From NCBI GenBank assembly GCA_000711775.1, contig ARYC01000201.1, positions 1 to 64,000 of the forward strand: a stretch of DNA of 64,000 bases, given 5' to 3'. A program made the translations under genes and the position numbers. Source of the DNA: Oxytricha trifallax. Taxonomy: Eukaryota > Ciliophora > Spirotrichea > Sporadotrichida > Oxytrichidae. Below are positions 10,001 through 22,031 of the stretch, piece after piece (position 1 is the stretch's first letter; the number at the start of each line of letters is the position of its first letter). A model generated the notes under the pieces. It had not been told where the DNA came from. It made no database searches and was given only the letters and a program-made list of their open reading frames with translations.

Positions 10001-13000
10001 GATATGAGTATGTTTAAAAGAATATAATTTTTTTTCAAATCTACGACTAAATTTTAATTATGATTTGAAATGAAAATTTTGTAAAATTAGAATATATTGT
10101 ATTATTTTTGCTCTTTTTCAATATAAAAATAGAATTAGCTCTATTTGCTGTGCAAAAATCTCATTAAATTAATGGAAAAGTTTTCCACTTTCTGTAACTT
10201 AATGATTATTAATTTAATTAAATAAAATATAATTTTAATTTTCATTATTGAATGAATTAACATAAAGATAGAATTAGTAAGATTCTGAAAATGAATAAGA
10301 TATTTAAATAAAGCTGTATATAAAGTAATGGTATCCTTTAAAGATTGTTTAGAAAGAGTCTGTTTAAACGACATAGGGTGTTTAAATTATTTACATAATT
10401 ATGATAAATTTTAACTATATAATTAAAATAAAGATTATTAAATTCAAAGAATTTGAAATTAATATTCAAAAAAAATGATATTATTAGTTTTTTAAATTAA
10501 ATAACAAATTTAGTTTAAATAGTTAATTAATTTAAATTGAATATTTATAAAAATATATCCCACTTAGATAACATTTTAACCAACAATTATATTGGAAAAA
10601 TATATTATAAACCCCAAATTTTACTATTAAAGCATTATTGATTTATAATATAAGGCATTTTAATATATTTTAATAATATTTGATTAATTTTTAATGTAGG
10701 GGATTTGGTATAAATGCATCTTATTTTAGTTAGCATATTTTATAATAAAGTACAATTATATCTATAGGAACTATTAAAAAAATATGTAGATACTTAATAT
10801 AAAATAAAGTTTATTAGGCCCATATATTGTTTATTCAATTATTTTACACCTGTCTATATATTTTTAATTTAAAACAAATAAATTCTTATCAGCATAAAAA
10901 TGACTTTGAATTTAACAATAAGACACTGGACGTTTTTAGTTAATTTTTATATAGAGCTTAGATATTTATCACCATTTTTTACTGATCCACGTTTCTTTAA
11001 CATTGAAAAAATGTTGATTAAAAATGAATTAATATATAAGTAAAGATATATAAATTGATAACTTTGATATTAAATTTTATTAAAATTCTGTTTAAATGCC
11101 ACAATATTTTAATAAGAAAATTAAATCATCAATAAATATCTTTAAATTTTTAAAACTAAGCAATAGAAGATAACCTTGATTTTTCAATTTAATATATAAA
11201 ATCTTATTCAAAATCTTTTCGAAGAGTACAAATAAAAATCAGACAAAACCATTCTTAGTTTATCGTTAAATTTTACCATCGTAAGAGTATTTATTCACAG
11301 AAGAAAAAATGAAAATATCTTCTTCTATTGATAACTTATAAATAATATATCAAATTTATTGCTATTTTAGCTCAACAAAAAAGAAAAAAAAGAAAGAAAG
11401 CTTTGATTTATGTTAAAAGTTTATTTTCAATATCTATTTCAGAATTTCTAAAAGATAAAGACAATCATAGTTTTCTTTTAAATGATAAATGAAAAAAATC
11501 CTTAATAGTATCTTCTATAAGAAGAGAAAAAATATAAATAAGTATGAAATAGATATCAAGAAATAGCCATAATTAAAATTATTTTTAAAAATTCAGGTTA
11601 TTTCTCATAGTGATTGAAGTTTATAAAAGAGATACTGAGTATTTTATCACTATTTATATTAGAATGATTTTAGAGTAACTACCAAAAATTTATTAATTCA
11701 TTGTTAAATGGGGAGAAAGAATTAGAATCTAAGTATAGAATTAAATGCAACATAGAGAGTAAAATACTATTTGCATTATTATTTAAAAAAATCTTAGGAT
11801 TTAAAAATTACTTATAAATAATAGGATCAATTTTAGGAGCTGTACCATGAATCTAAGATTTATATATTAAAATTACTATTTTTATACATTCTTAATTAAT
11901 ATTTTTTTATTACAAATATTTCTTAAATCTACATAAAACTATGTTAAGTAAGCGCTAGTTAAAGTATTTAATAATTAAATTATTTATTGGTTTATGGGGT
12001 TTTGATTTTGATTGGAAAGTGTAAGAGAATTATTTTTAACTAATATGATTTGCATTTAATTTTAAATAGAATTAATTTTATTAGTGGATAAAAATGACCG
12101 TCTTTTTTTAGTAATGTTGTTTAAATTAATGAATTTCAATTTCCAATTAAAATGCTAATATGTCAAATAAGTTAGGATGGCTATAAAAAGAGCTTTTTTA
12201 ATCAAATGGTAATTCAAATGCATTATTAAAATTTAACAATTAAATAGATTATAAATTCTATTTAACATAAAATTTTAAATTCTAAAATTTTCTTAACTTT
12301 AATTTTATATATATTATCTCAAAATATTTGAATCATTAACTCATTTTAGATAGAAACCATATATATCAATTATATGAATTTCTTAATAAAGATAATTTAT
12401 TATGTTGAAATATGTAAATTATAACATATCATTCCTTGAATTAATATATTTCAAAATTATAAAGTAAATATTTTTTATTTTAAATTTACTTAACTTCATA
12501 GAAATAATTGATAATCTTTGAATTTTGGGAAATTATATATTTTAACTTACAATGTATTAAAATATAATAACTGAATAAAACATATAAATAAAAATTTAAA
12601 CTTATTGATGTACAATATATAAAAAGATATAAGAAAAACGAATCCATAATTTTTAAAAATAAATACAATCTATAATTAATTATATTTTTTAAATAAATTA
12701 AATCCTTTTGCGAATGATTAATTAATCTATACAATAATTTACTAATCATATCTAATTTCTTTAGCACATATAATTTGAGGTATTCTTATAATTATTATAA
12801 TTTATTATTGATTTTAGTTTTTTTTTATTATTAATTAAACATACGAATTATTTTTTGCCAAAAAAATGTGATTTTTGCAATAATCAAAATAGCGGGATAT
12901 AAAAATTATTCTAATTAAATTCCAGAAATATTTTTACTATTTAAAATATCTACATGAAATTTTAATAAAATTGTGAACCTTAAATAATAATTAAAACTTG

Positions 13001-14090
13001 AATTACTTGAAATAATATCCTAACAAAATTCAGTAAAAAACTCGAGTGGGAACAGATCTAACTAGACATCCTTGGGTATGAGAGATGCAATATAAACTAT
13101 AAAATTTCTCAATAATTTCTTTGTATTAGAATTAGAATATTGGAAATTTAATTTTCAAATCCTTATTAAATTTATTCTAAAATGTAATTGAAAATTAGAT
13201 TGGAAAATTAAATTACTTACTTTTCAAATATAAAGTGTTCAAAAATATATATCTTTCTATTTATCTTGAAATATCAGATTATTTAAATTCTATAGAATAT
13301 ATGTAAATTTTTATCGTTAAATATTAAAAATTATCTTTCGTTTACTAAGTAATTTGTATAAAAGTAACATTATAATTCAATAATTTAAAATAAAAATCGG
13401 TTTAATAAAAAATAATTAATAATTACAGTTACAATCTTAGTATGCATAATTATATTTCTAACTTATCAAATTTTTCTAAATTCTTCTTACGCTTATATAT
13501 TTTTCAAAAATAATACATGTAAAACATAAAATCTAATTTAATAATCATCTAATTTTTTTTATTTTTATCCTTACCTTTTAATAATACTATAAAATATAAA
13601 TTTAATTTTTAGCTATAAAAGTTATATGGTTTTAATGGGAGGTTTTTATTAATTTTTAAAATATCATTAGTTCACAATTGAAAGCAAATTATTATTGCAA
13701 AATTAACATGTAGTTTTAATTTATATTAAATTGAGAACATTTGGAAATTTTTAAAAATGAGCTATATGAATTAATAAAACAATTAAAAGAACTTAAAATT
13801 ACAATATAAAATACTTTATCTTATCCCCAGAAATATGATTTACTGTTAATAAATCTCGCTAACACGAACGAGACAACAATAAAAACAAATATTGCTTATC
13901 TTATTAAAATTTAACTATATAAATTTTGACCTCATTTAGCTTAATTTTTTTCAATAAATTGACTAATACTTGTACCAAAGATTTTAGTTAAACTTAATAA
14001 TTTTTAGTCAACATAATTACAAAAAAAGAATTAGCAGATTTTATCAAAACAGTTTTTAACATCCTTTATTAAGAATTCTTGGGTAGTACC
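7092..14090. other. Gene-poor AT-rich germline DNA
   Basis: About 7 kb with no supported gene. Noted inside: a short perfect hairpin at 7365-7391 (12-bp arms TACACTTCTTTT), a GC-richer patch at 7880-8010 (all three forward frames are partly open; the longest runs 7914-8096 from an ATG to TGA), and a 70-bp patch near 13035-13090 that reads LEWEQIQLDILGYERCN. These may be stray macronuclear-destined segments. Reading frames without TGA are common by chance in such DNA, so none is called as a gene. Confidence 0.5.
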
Positions 14091-15920
14091 CTGACACCCC
14101 ACTTATATTTTACCCATCTTACACCCCCCATTTATTCTTTTTGTAAATATCAAAAAATTTTCTATGAAAAATGTAATTTTGGGCCAGAGATAACAAAAAT
14201 TACTTAATAAATGCATCTTGAAATTCTCTACAACGCTATCCCATTGAAAAAGATAATCAATTTATCATAAAATATTTCAATTATTTCTATAAAAAATTTA
14301 TGACTTTTTAAAGATAAAATTAATTAAAAATATTTGTTCATTTTTGTATTTTAGATACGTGCATAACATTTACAAAGGAAATAACAAAAATTCTATTGTC
14401 TTAGATGAATGGAGTCCTATAAATAGAAATTTGATCGATACTATTTCCTTGAAACGGGTGGTATCTGTCACAATCTCCCATTGTAAATACATATTTAGCT
14501 TTTCAATACTATATGAAAGAACAAGGGAAATAAAATACATTATATTTAAACATAATTATTAATATTTTATGTAACACATACCCTACTTCAACTAATCACC
14601 CTTTTTAATCACTTTTTTTTAAAGATTGTTAAACTAAGAAACTTAAAAATTAGCAACTTTAAAAAATTTCTTTATAAATACTTAAATTTGTGAGAACTAT
14701 AATAAATAAATGTATCTAAATCAAGAAAGTGAGAATGGAAAATCCAGATTAGTGTTTTAAGATGCTGCTTAACATAAATTTGTAAAGAAGCGATTCAAAA
14801 ATTATTTTAATTCACCAATAATTAATACAAATAGATATTTTTAAAGATATTGATGATTTTAGCACTATACTATTTTTCAACAGGCGAAATTCCTTCTTTA
14901 ATATTAAATAAATAGTAAGAAATTGTTATGAAATAGATTATGATACTATCAGATAAATATTTTAAGATATTGGAAAGATCTATTTCTTACTTTTGGCAAG
15001 ATAATGGAACTCTAAGTGGAGACATTGAAATTGATGAATCAATGTTTACTCATAGACGGCTATTATTTTATGAAAATGATTTTTAAAATATTCGTTTTGA
15101 AAAAAGATAGGAATCGATATTTGGAATAATTGAAAGAGCCTCTAAAAATAACATTGGTATATTTCGTTCAAATAGAACAAAAGTAAAATTATACAATATT
15201 TTGGAAAAAAAAGTTCCAGTTTAATTTAGTATAATGGAGCAAATTTTAATTAAAAAAAATGTTGATTATAGAAGTTTAGGACATTTTCATTAAAGATATT
15301 TACATGAAGGTACAAGTAGTAAATAAAATATGCATACACCTTAAAATAGAAAATAAACAAATTAAGTTGAATAACATTATAATTCATTAAAGATTATTAA
15401 AACAAGAATCTATAATTAATTACCAAATACAAATATTGATGGCTATTTGTATGAAATCTTGTGATACGAGAATAGATATAATTAAAAATTAATTGATTGT
15501 TTGATAGAAACAATTCGATGAATGATATAATTTTATTTTCATTATTATATCTTAGCTTTTTATATTTTTAATAAAAATAATATTATTAATGCAATTATAT
15601 ATAATTAGGCAGGGGTGTGAGATAGATTTCTCTTTGAAACAAGTTATTATAACATCTTAATTATATAAAAGGAACACAAATTTTATAATCTATTTTATCT
15701 TGAACAAGTCAAAAATTTTGTTATAGAAATAATTGAAAATATATTATGAACAATTTATATTTTTTTAAATGGGATAACATTACGTAGAGGTTGAAGATAC
15801 ATTTATATGTTATCTTCTTTGATCTTTGGCTCAAATTACTTATTTTATAGAATAATTTTTTCATATTTACCAAAGAATAAGTGTGGGTGTGATATAGGCA
15901 AAATATATGTAGGGTGTGAG
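14091..15920 (+). mobile_element. Merlin/ISXO2-like DNA transposon with ~160-bp terminal inverted repeats
   Basis: Left repeat is about 14091-14250, starting CTGACACCCCACTTATATTT. Right repeat is about 15764-15920 and ends, in inverse, CTCACACCCTACATATATTT. The two align over roughly 160 bp with moderate divergence. Between them is a transposase-like ORF of the ISXO2 (IS1595/Merlin) type at 14928-15464. No certain target duplication was found, as expected for an old copy. A second internal GGGTGTGAG motif lies at 15613. Confidence 0.75.
14928..15464 (+). CDS. ISXO2/Merlin-type transposase domain
   Basis: In the ciliate code the frame runs from ATG (MKQIMILSDKYFKIL) to TGA at 15462-15464, about 178 residues. 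The segment SGDIEIDESMFTHRR matches the G-x-V/I-E-I-D-E block that opens ISXO2-like DDE domains and provides the first catalytic Asp. ESIFGIIERASKNNIGIF matches the following FG-x-x-E-R strand. Near the end TNQVEQHYNSLK resembles the TN-x-I-E-x-x-W-x-x-LK block with the catalytic Glu. The middle Asp block (usually TDG-x-x-x-Y) is degenerate (IKKNVDYRSLG), so activity is doubtful. No separate N-terminal zinc ribbon was recognised. The family call rests on motif memory. Confidence 0.7.
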
Positions 15921-16739
15921 TTAATTAATCTATTTTATTTTAAAAATAAAATATTTTTTTATCAATTTATTTAATTTTTTTTTGGAAAGTTGCTGAAATG
16001 TGTAATAATCTATTTAATTATTATTTAACAATATTATTTTAGACGTAGAGCATGAGGGAGCACAATCATCAAGTTATTAACATGCTTATAATAAATCTTC
16101 AATAAATAGCAAAGTAAGTAATTATTTTAATTAATAATATTGAAAGAAAAATAAATTATTAAAAAGCGCATTTTTAAAAGTTTAATTTTAAATAATTAAA
16201 TATAAAATATTATTTATAAATTCTGTTTAATTTAATTTATTTACTTATTTTAAGGTAATAAATTATTAATTTAAGTTTAAAAAAATAAATTTTAAATAAT
16301 TTAAAATTTTACAATATAAATGTAGAAAAAATAATCATTTTAACCTCAAGAAATATAAGCTTCTAGCGATGGAGATCAAATGTCATAGAAATCAGGAAAG
16401 TCCCAACTTGTCGCAGGCAAGGTTATATAAACCCAATAATAATAAAAATAATTAACAATTTGATTTTGTTAATATAGAAATAATTAAATTAAAGATTTTA
16501 ATGATAAAAGTAGGTTTTTAAGGCTTTAGCACGATATTGTGTTAGGCAAGCTCAATTAATTCTTGCTTAAATGAGAGCATTAATACAAATGGTATTGATA
16601 AAGTTTTTTGTCCGAATGTTAATAGAAGATTAGAGGAAATTAATTGTTTAATTTGAAGTAGTAAGTCTTCACAATTATAAAGAGTTAAATAATGGTGTCA
16701 CACAAACTACAAAAAATATTTTAAATGATTTGTGATATA
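15921..16739 (+). CDS. Possible small multi-segment host gene (unrecognised)
   Basis: Three GC-richer patches read in the ciliate code: 16045-16115 (VEHEGAQSSSYQHAYNKSS), 16347-16430 (QEIQASSDGDQMSQKSGKS then QLVAGKV) and 16525-16738. A shared AGGTT at the end of patch two (16418-16422) and before patch three (16512-16516) could be a pointer. Joining there gives LVAGKVFKALARYCVRQAQL and continues to TGA at 16736-16738. Another frame of patch three (GFSTILCQASSINSCLN) is equally protein-like, so the join is not secure. No family recognised. Confidence 0.35.
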
Positions 16740-19548
16740 TGATCAAGGAAATAAATAAAATCTCTCAGCCATCAATTTATACAATTTTCTTGACAAAAAC
16801 TGGATCTTCGATTTTAGAATTGCCAAATTCTGTCAGTAAATTCTTTATCTTATATATTATTGATATGGTGAAGACACCAAGTTATATTTTTTAATATGTC
16901 AGATAAGGATCGTGAAATTAGTTTCCTTATGTAGAAAGAATTTTGGTAAATTTATTTTAATTCAATGAGGATGTTTATAATTTTATTTTAGCTAATAAAT
17001 TATTTGAAAATTTAAGGAATTTAATTTCTTCAATTTTGTTGTCCTTTTGAATAGTGTTTTTTTATATTTTTCATGCTTTGATATATATTTTCAAAATTAA
17101 ACTCTTAATAGTTATGAACAACTTTACTACTTCTTTATTATTAATCCTTTAATTATTGATTAGATATTGTTCAAATAGCTTATATTGCGATACATGTATA
17201 CATTTTTAAATTCTATATTAACTATTTGATTTCCATCTCTATAATATTTATTTATGAGTGAATATTTTGCCCACACTTATTATAAAACTACAAATTTTAG
17301 GTAAATTTCCTGGCTAGTAAATTTTATTCTTTCCAAAATTTTATTTTTCGTTTCTTATGATCTTTCAATCAACATATAACTAAATTTAGTGATTTGATTT
17401 ACATGAAATTAAAAGATTAATTAGCCTAATCTGCAGAAATTACTATTATTTATTTCTTTGAAAATTAAATTTTTTCATATGAGAATAAATTTATTTGAAT
17501 TATGGTTAAAATAAAGTATTTTTTATTAAGATTTGTATGATTAATTATTGAACGTTATTCCAAGTAATAATAAAATAGAACGAAAATTTCAACGTTAATT
17601 TTTGAAGATTGAAAGAATTGTTTAATTTATTCACTAAACAGTTAATAAATAAAAAAATTGATTTATTTATGACTTGATTAAAAATTTATTGAATTATATT
17701 TAAACATTTCCTTGTCAGGCAACTCCTTCCCCAGATATTTAATTTAATTACCAAGAAATTAATAGTTAATATATACTAATTTTAGTAAGTAGTAATTCAA
17801 TTTTTTTAGAAATGTTATGTATGTTTTTCAATTTACTGCCTAATATAATTTAGTTCTAAATTAGTTTATAATTCTTTTTTCATTCAAATGCATCTCATTT
17901 AATATCCTGAAAATCTTCAAAGAAATAGTTTGCTTTGAATTGGAGTTATTGATCTTTATGATTAAATTAAGTAAAATATTAAATGGATTTGAATTTGAAG
18001 TAAAATGTATTTTAAAATATCTTATATTTTTAATAATTGAATTATTTTTACTTCTTAAAAATGTTGATTAGGATTATTCATTTAGTAAAAAAAAAGACAC
18101 AAGGGCTAAACTATTTCAATTGAAATTCTAAAACATAATTTATTTATGAAAGAGTAAAAATTAAGTAATAAATTTGCAAAAGAAAATCTATATTAAAATT
18201 AATTACAATTAAAATTGTTACTTTCGTATTAAGAATCCCTAATTTCCAATCCTTAACCATTTATAATTTTTTTAAGAAAATTATGAAGATTATTTTGGAA
18301 TTTTACTACCCTCTTTTTATTTCATTAAAAATTGGTTTTATTGTCATGTTTTCATTAGAAATATTCCACTTAATAATAGTAGTGATTTAATCAATTATAT
18401 AAGAAAATCAGGTAGATGAGATTTTTTTAAATAATTCAGCATGGATATTTACTTTGAATCAAATTAAGTTACTCTCAATATTAATTTCATCCTTTTCATA
18501 ATTTTCTCAATTCTAATATAGATAGGCCAAAATAAAAAGCATCATACAAATTATTTCAACAGAAATAACTAAAAAGATATTAAGTTTGAATGTGTTAAAT
18601 AGTAAGTATATTTCGAATTTTTTTAAAAATTTATTATATTATATTTAAAAATCAAATTAATTAATAAATAATATCAAGATGAATTTTGGGGTCCTAATTG
18701 GTAAAAAACCAAAGGGAAGTTTAAATATATAAAAATTTGCACAATTATACATAAATATATATGTATTTTTTAAAAAATTTTTCAAAAATAAGCAAGAATT
18801 TTTTTAAATAGAGTCATAAATATTAAATAAATTTGGTACATTTTAAAAAAGTAATTAGAAGGTTTAAAATAAAAAATATATTATTCTTGATCAAAATATA
18901 ACTTTACGTCAAATATGTTTAATTAAATTTAGTTTAAATAAAAATTCTTTATTTATTTTAAGCCAATATTTATTAAGTCTTCGTTTAATTAATTTGTATA
19001 ATATATTAAATTATCAAATTTTAAGTGAATAAAAAGGGTATTAAGCTTCTGCATCATTTTGGATGTAGCAGTATTAAATAGAGCTACGAATGAGATTTCA
19101 ACAATTTGAGATCTATACTTCCTTAAAATAAATATGTAATAATCCTATTTTAATAGATTTTACTTTTAAAAGCAGTTACTCTTGCTTTAACATTAAAATT
19201 CTAATTAAATTTATATTATATTTCAAGTTCACTCTTATTTAATCTGAATTCTTTAATTCTTCCAAAATTATAAGACTATTAAAAAAAAACAAAACATACT
19301 ATTTATTATATCTGAAAATTAATTAAATTTGCCTATATCAATTGAATTAAAACAATAATAAAGAACAAGTTTAGATATAAAATTATTACTTTTTAGAAAG
19401 CTAAATTGAATTTAGTAAATATAATTTTTGAAAAATTAGACATCAAAATTAATTAATGAGTGAATTCTCCATTGAGGCTAGCTTTAACTAATTGAACGAA
19501 ACTTCAAACAGAATAGCAAATTCCTTGGATGAATTGACAAACCATAAT
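16740..19548. other. Gene-poor AT-rich germline DNA
   Basis: No gene supported. Slightly GC-richer patches near 17710-17735, 18685-18720 and 19030-19110 are too short to assign. Confidence 0.5.
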
Positions 19549-19632
19549 CAAAACCCCAAAACCCCTTAATGAGGTTTATTAGTGCTTTGATTTGTAGGGA
19601 ATTTGTTGTTAGGGGTTGGAGTTATTAATTAA

Positions 19633-20695
19633 ATGCGAGACAAAAATAGCAAGCTTTTGGGTTATATTTATGATGAAGAGTATATAGATTTAGTGTTTAA
19701 ACTGCGATTTGGGTGTGATATATACAGGGAATAAGTCTAACCTGTTCTTAATTATAAGTCTATTGCACTGCTCTTAAAGCGAAGTCCATCAACTGTTCGC
19801 TCACACTGCCTAATAGCAGTATAACTAAAGTAATAATAGCTGAATTCTAAGCCTTTGAGGAAATCAATGTTTTTATAGAAGCATATTGACTATCTTATTA
19901 ATGAAAAAACTTTGAAGTATTGGGCTCACTTCTCTCTCGACCAACGAGCTAATATGTTTCACCGCCAATTACCTGAGTTGAAGATCTCTGCAAGTCTGTT
20001 GCAAACATTTACAAACGAAATGGTATCACTTACAAAGGTGTGAATCGTACCAAGAGAGTGATTGATTTCACTCTGCCATTTTACAACAATAACCTATATT
20101 ATATTTATAATTAAATGCAGAGAGCCTAATAGAATAATATTAAGTTTATTCATGCTGACGAGGCTGTGTTTACCTTCAACACTTTCATCTAGAAGTCTTG
20201 GTATAAGAGGCATAGTAATATAGAAGTATATTACTAGAAAGTCAAGGTATAAACAATGGAAATTCTTGGAGGATTCAACGAGGATGATAGTTTAGAAACT
20301 AATGTTATTCATCCTCGCTCTATTAAGACAGAGCAGTATATTAAATTCTTAGAGCAGCTGAGAGAGAAGTACCCTAATTAAGAGATTATACTATTCGTTG
20401 ATAATCTTTCTGTTCATAAAACAAAAAAAACAAGGATGAGTTATGAGCAACTAAGAATAACACCAGTGTTCAACGTACCTTATAGTCCATAGTTAATTGA
20501 ATTGAATTCTACTGAAGTATACTAAAAGGTCATTACAAGAAACTGCTGCTATACCACTTGATGCATGACCTACCTATTGATACAGTAGACTTTATTAAAA
20601 GTTCAGCTAAGAGAGTAGTTAATTAGTTGGCATAAAAGTGTGCTAAAGAAGGGAGAGTGAATGTATATAAATAAGTTTTGTAGTTAAGTTAATGA
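19633..20695 (+). pseudogene. TBE copy C 42 kDa transposase (DDE, frameshifted)
   Basis: Starts at ATG 19633 (MRDKNSKLLGYIYDEEYIDL). A helix-turn-helix-like N-terminus includes KRSPSTVRSHC. One frame change lies near 20005, where ISAS.. in one frame passes to ANIYKRNGITYKGVNR in another. Catalytic blocks follow: FIHADEAVF (first Asp) and ILFVDNLSVHK (second Asp). Where copy D has NGIELYWG with the third Glu, this copy reads LIELNSTEVY and the frame shifts again. The C-terminus KKLLLYHLMHDLPIDTVDFI matches copy D and ends in TGA at 20693-20695. The length of 1063 nt is not a multiple of three. Confidence 0.9.
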
Positions 20696-20704
20696 ATATA
20701 TAAG

Positions 20705-21488
20705 TCACATTTAAAATTCTTTCGAGAGAGCTGGCTTCTCTTTCTTTTTTTCATTCTGTTGCTTCCCTCCTCCAAGGTTTCTTCTCTTGCTGTCAGCGCC
20801 AGCATCTATGTTCATTGACTCTGGAGGCTAAATATTTGAATAAAGTCTCTTGCTAACTTCATACTTTGTCTGCGACTTTCGCTCTCTGTGAAGCTTGCTC
20901 TATTCCTTCATCAAGAAGATGCCAGTACCAGATTTTTCTAAAGAGTTAAGCTACAAATCTTACTTGAAATATAAGGGTGCTTCTGCAGTTCTGATAGCCA
21001 GCTCTCACTTATCTTGATCCCTTGTTTGTCCTTATCTTCTGAAGAGATGCTGTACCTTTTCTTATGAGATTCTTGAATAATTTCTTTCAAGAAATCACCT
21101 TTAATTGTTGCAAGTATGCCAAAGAAATAGTTTCTTTCAGGTAGTTTATTTGACAACTGCTTCTTAGTAGGCAGGTACTGTGAAACCTCTGGGTCGTTCA
21201 TAGCATCATATAAGTTTGTCACTGAAATCTCTGGATAGTTTGGAATCTCTGCAAACTTTTCATCTTAAGTTTTCAATGCTTTCGTTTCTTCGCAGAGTAT
21301 TGCTCTAGAAATGATTTTCTAGTACCTTCTATCGTTGGCAGGAACAAACTAACTACATAATCAAGATTAGTTACTATGATTTCATTACCTTGCTGGACCA
21401 GATAGCGATGCAAATCCTCCTTGCTTCTAAATCTTTAAATCAATTCTTGTGCTAGCACTCTTTTCATTGCATCATTCATTGACTCCAT
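20705..21488 (-). pseudogene. TBE copy C 22 kDa ORF with a probable 26-nt intron
   Basis: Start ATG is complementary to 21486-21488 (MESMNDAMKRVLAQELIQRF). A single missing base near 21300 breaks the frame before IPNYPEISVTNLYDAM; the middle (20965-21222) is well conserved with copy D. At 20938-20963 a 26-nt GTAAG...TTTAG stretch looks like an intron. Removing it joins HPYIS to KKSGTGIFLMKEQSKL and opens a conserved basic tail (NIDAGADSKRRN ... EKKKEKPALSKEF) to TGA at 20705-20707. Read unspliced, it stops at TGA 20911-20913, which gives about the 22 kDa usually quoted. Function unknown. Confidence 0.85.
20938..20963 (-). other. Candidate 26-nt intron in TBE copy C 22 kDa ORF
   Basis: Sense-strand ends are GTAAGA and TTTAG, with a branch-like TTAACT ten bases before the 3' end. 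The equivalent 26 nt in copy D (55518-55543) keep GTAAG, CTAACT and TATAG although the inside has diverged. Host introns in this window are 32-43 nt, so 26 nt is unusually short. Confidence 0.65.
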
Positions 21489-22031
21489 CTTGTTTACGCA
21501 TCAAAGAAATGATATTCAAATTTAAATATATTATGTAAAAATTACTATTAAATATGGGCATCCTGTAGGAGGTCAATCTCTAAGAAAGATATGGAGAAGG
21601 TTTAGAGAACTGGTTTCAAACTTGAGAGATTGAAATCAATTTCTATTGTTATAGTTCCATATTTTTAAAATTAAATTGGTATGTACTTAATTAAGAGAAG
21701 CTCCTATAATGCAAGTACTTAATTAGGAGCTTTAATTAATGCTAGTACTTAATTAGGAATACCCTAAATTTAATCACAAAATCTCAAAATACCTCCTAAA
21801 GCAGTACATACTTAATTAGGTGCACCTCCTAAATCGGTACGTACTATAATCATCTTATTATTGAAAGTATAAAATGGTTACTCTCTCACCCATTATTAGA
21901 GTTGGATTGTCTCCTAATACTCATTTTTCTTCTCAAATGCTCTAAGAATTTCCATTAAATCTTTTATGCTTGCAAAGCTCTGATATGAGCTCTGAGTTAT
22001 AGAGGCAGTTTTATAAAATTCAAATTTAAAT
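21489..22031. promoter_or_regulatory. Divergent intergenic region of TBE copy C with TTAATTAGGAG repeats
   Basis: Between about 21670 and 21850 the motif (G)TACTTAATTAGGAG, or parts of it, recurs at least five times in both orientations (for example at about 21710, 21742 and 21806), with GTGCACCTCC and GGTACGTAC. Same location but different motif from the GTAC cluster in copy A and the GGAGGTCCTCC palindromes in B and D. Confidence 0.5.

Noticed and set aside
11995-12016. GGGGTTTTGATTTTGATTGG as a TBE relic
   Set aside because: Only one G4T4 unit plus loosely similar bases; the adjoining sequence does not match any TBE end. The single AAAACCCCAAAA at 7144 was rejected for the same reason.
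10141-12767. Minus-strand ORFs at 10141-10374 and 12486-12767
   Set aside because: Composition follows the AT-rich background (Ile, Leu, Lys, Tyr, Asn), there is no GC rise or codon signal, and no neighbouring coding segment.
20931-20940. Programmed -1 frameshift at the A5 run in the TBE 22 kDa ORF
   Set aside because: A -1 shift there would also link the two frames, but the 26-nt GTAAG...TAG stretch explains the same change with canonical splice signals conserved in both copies. It is kept only as an alternative.
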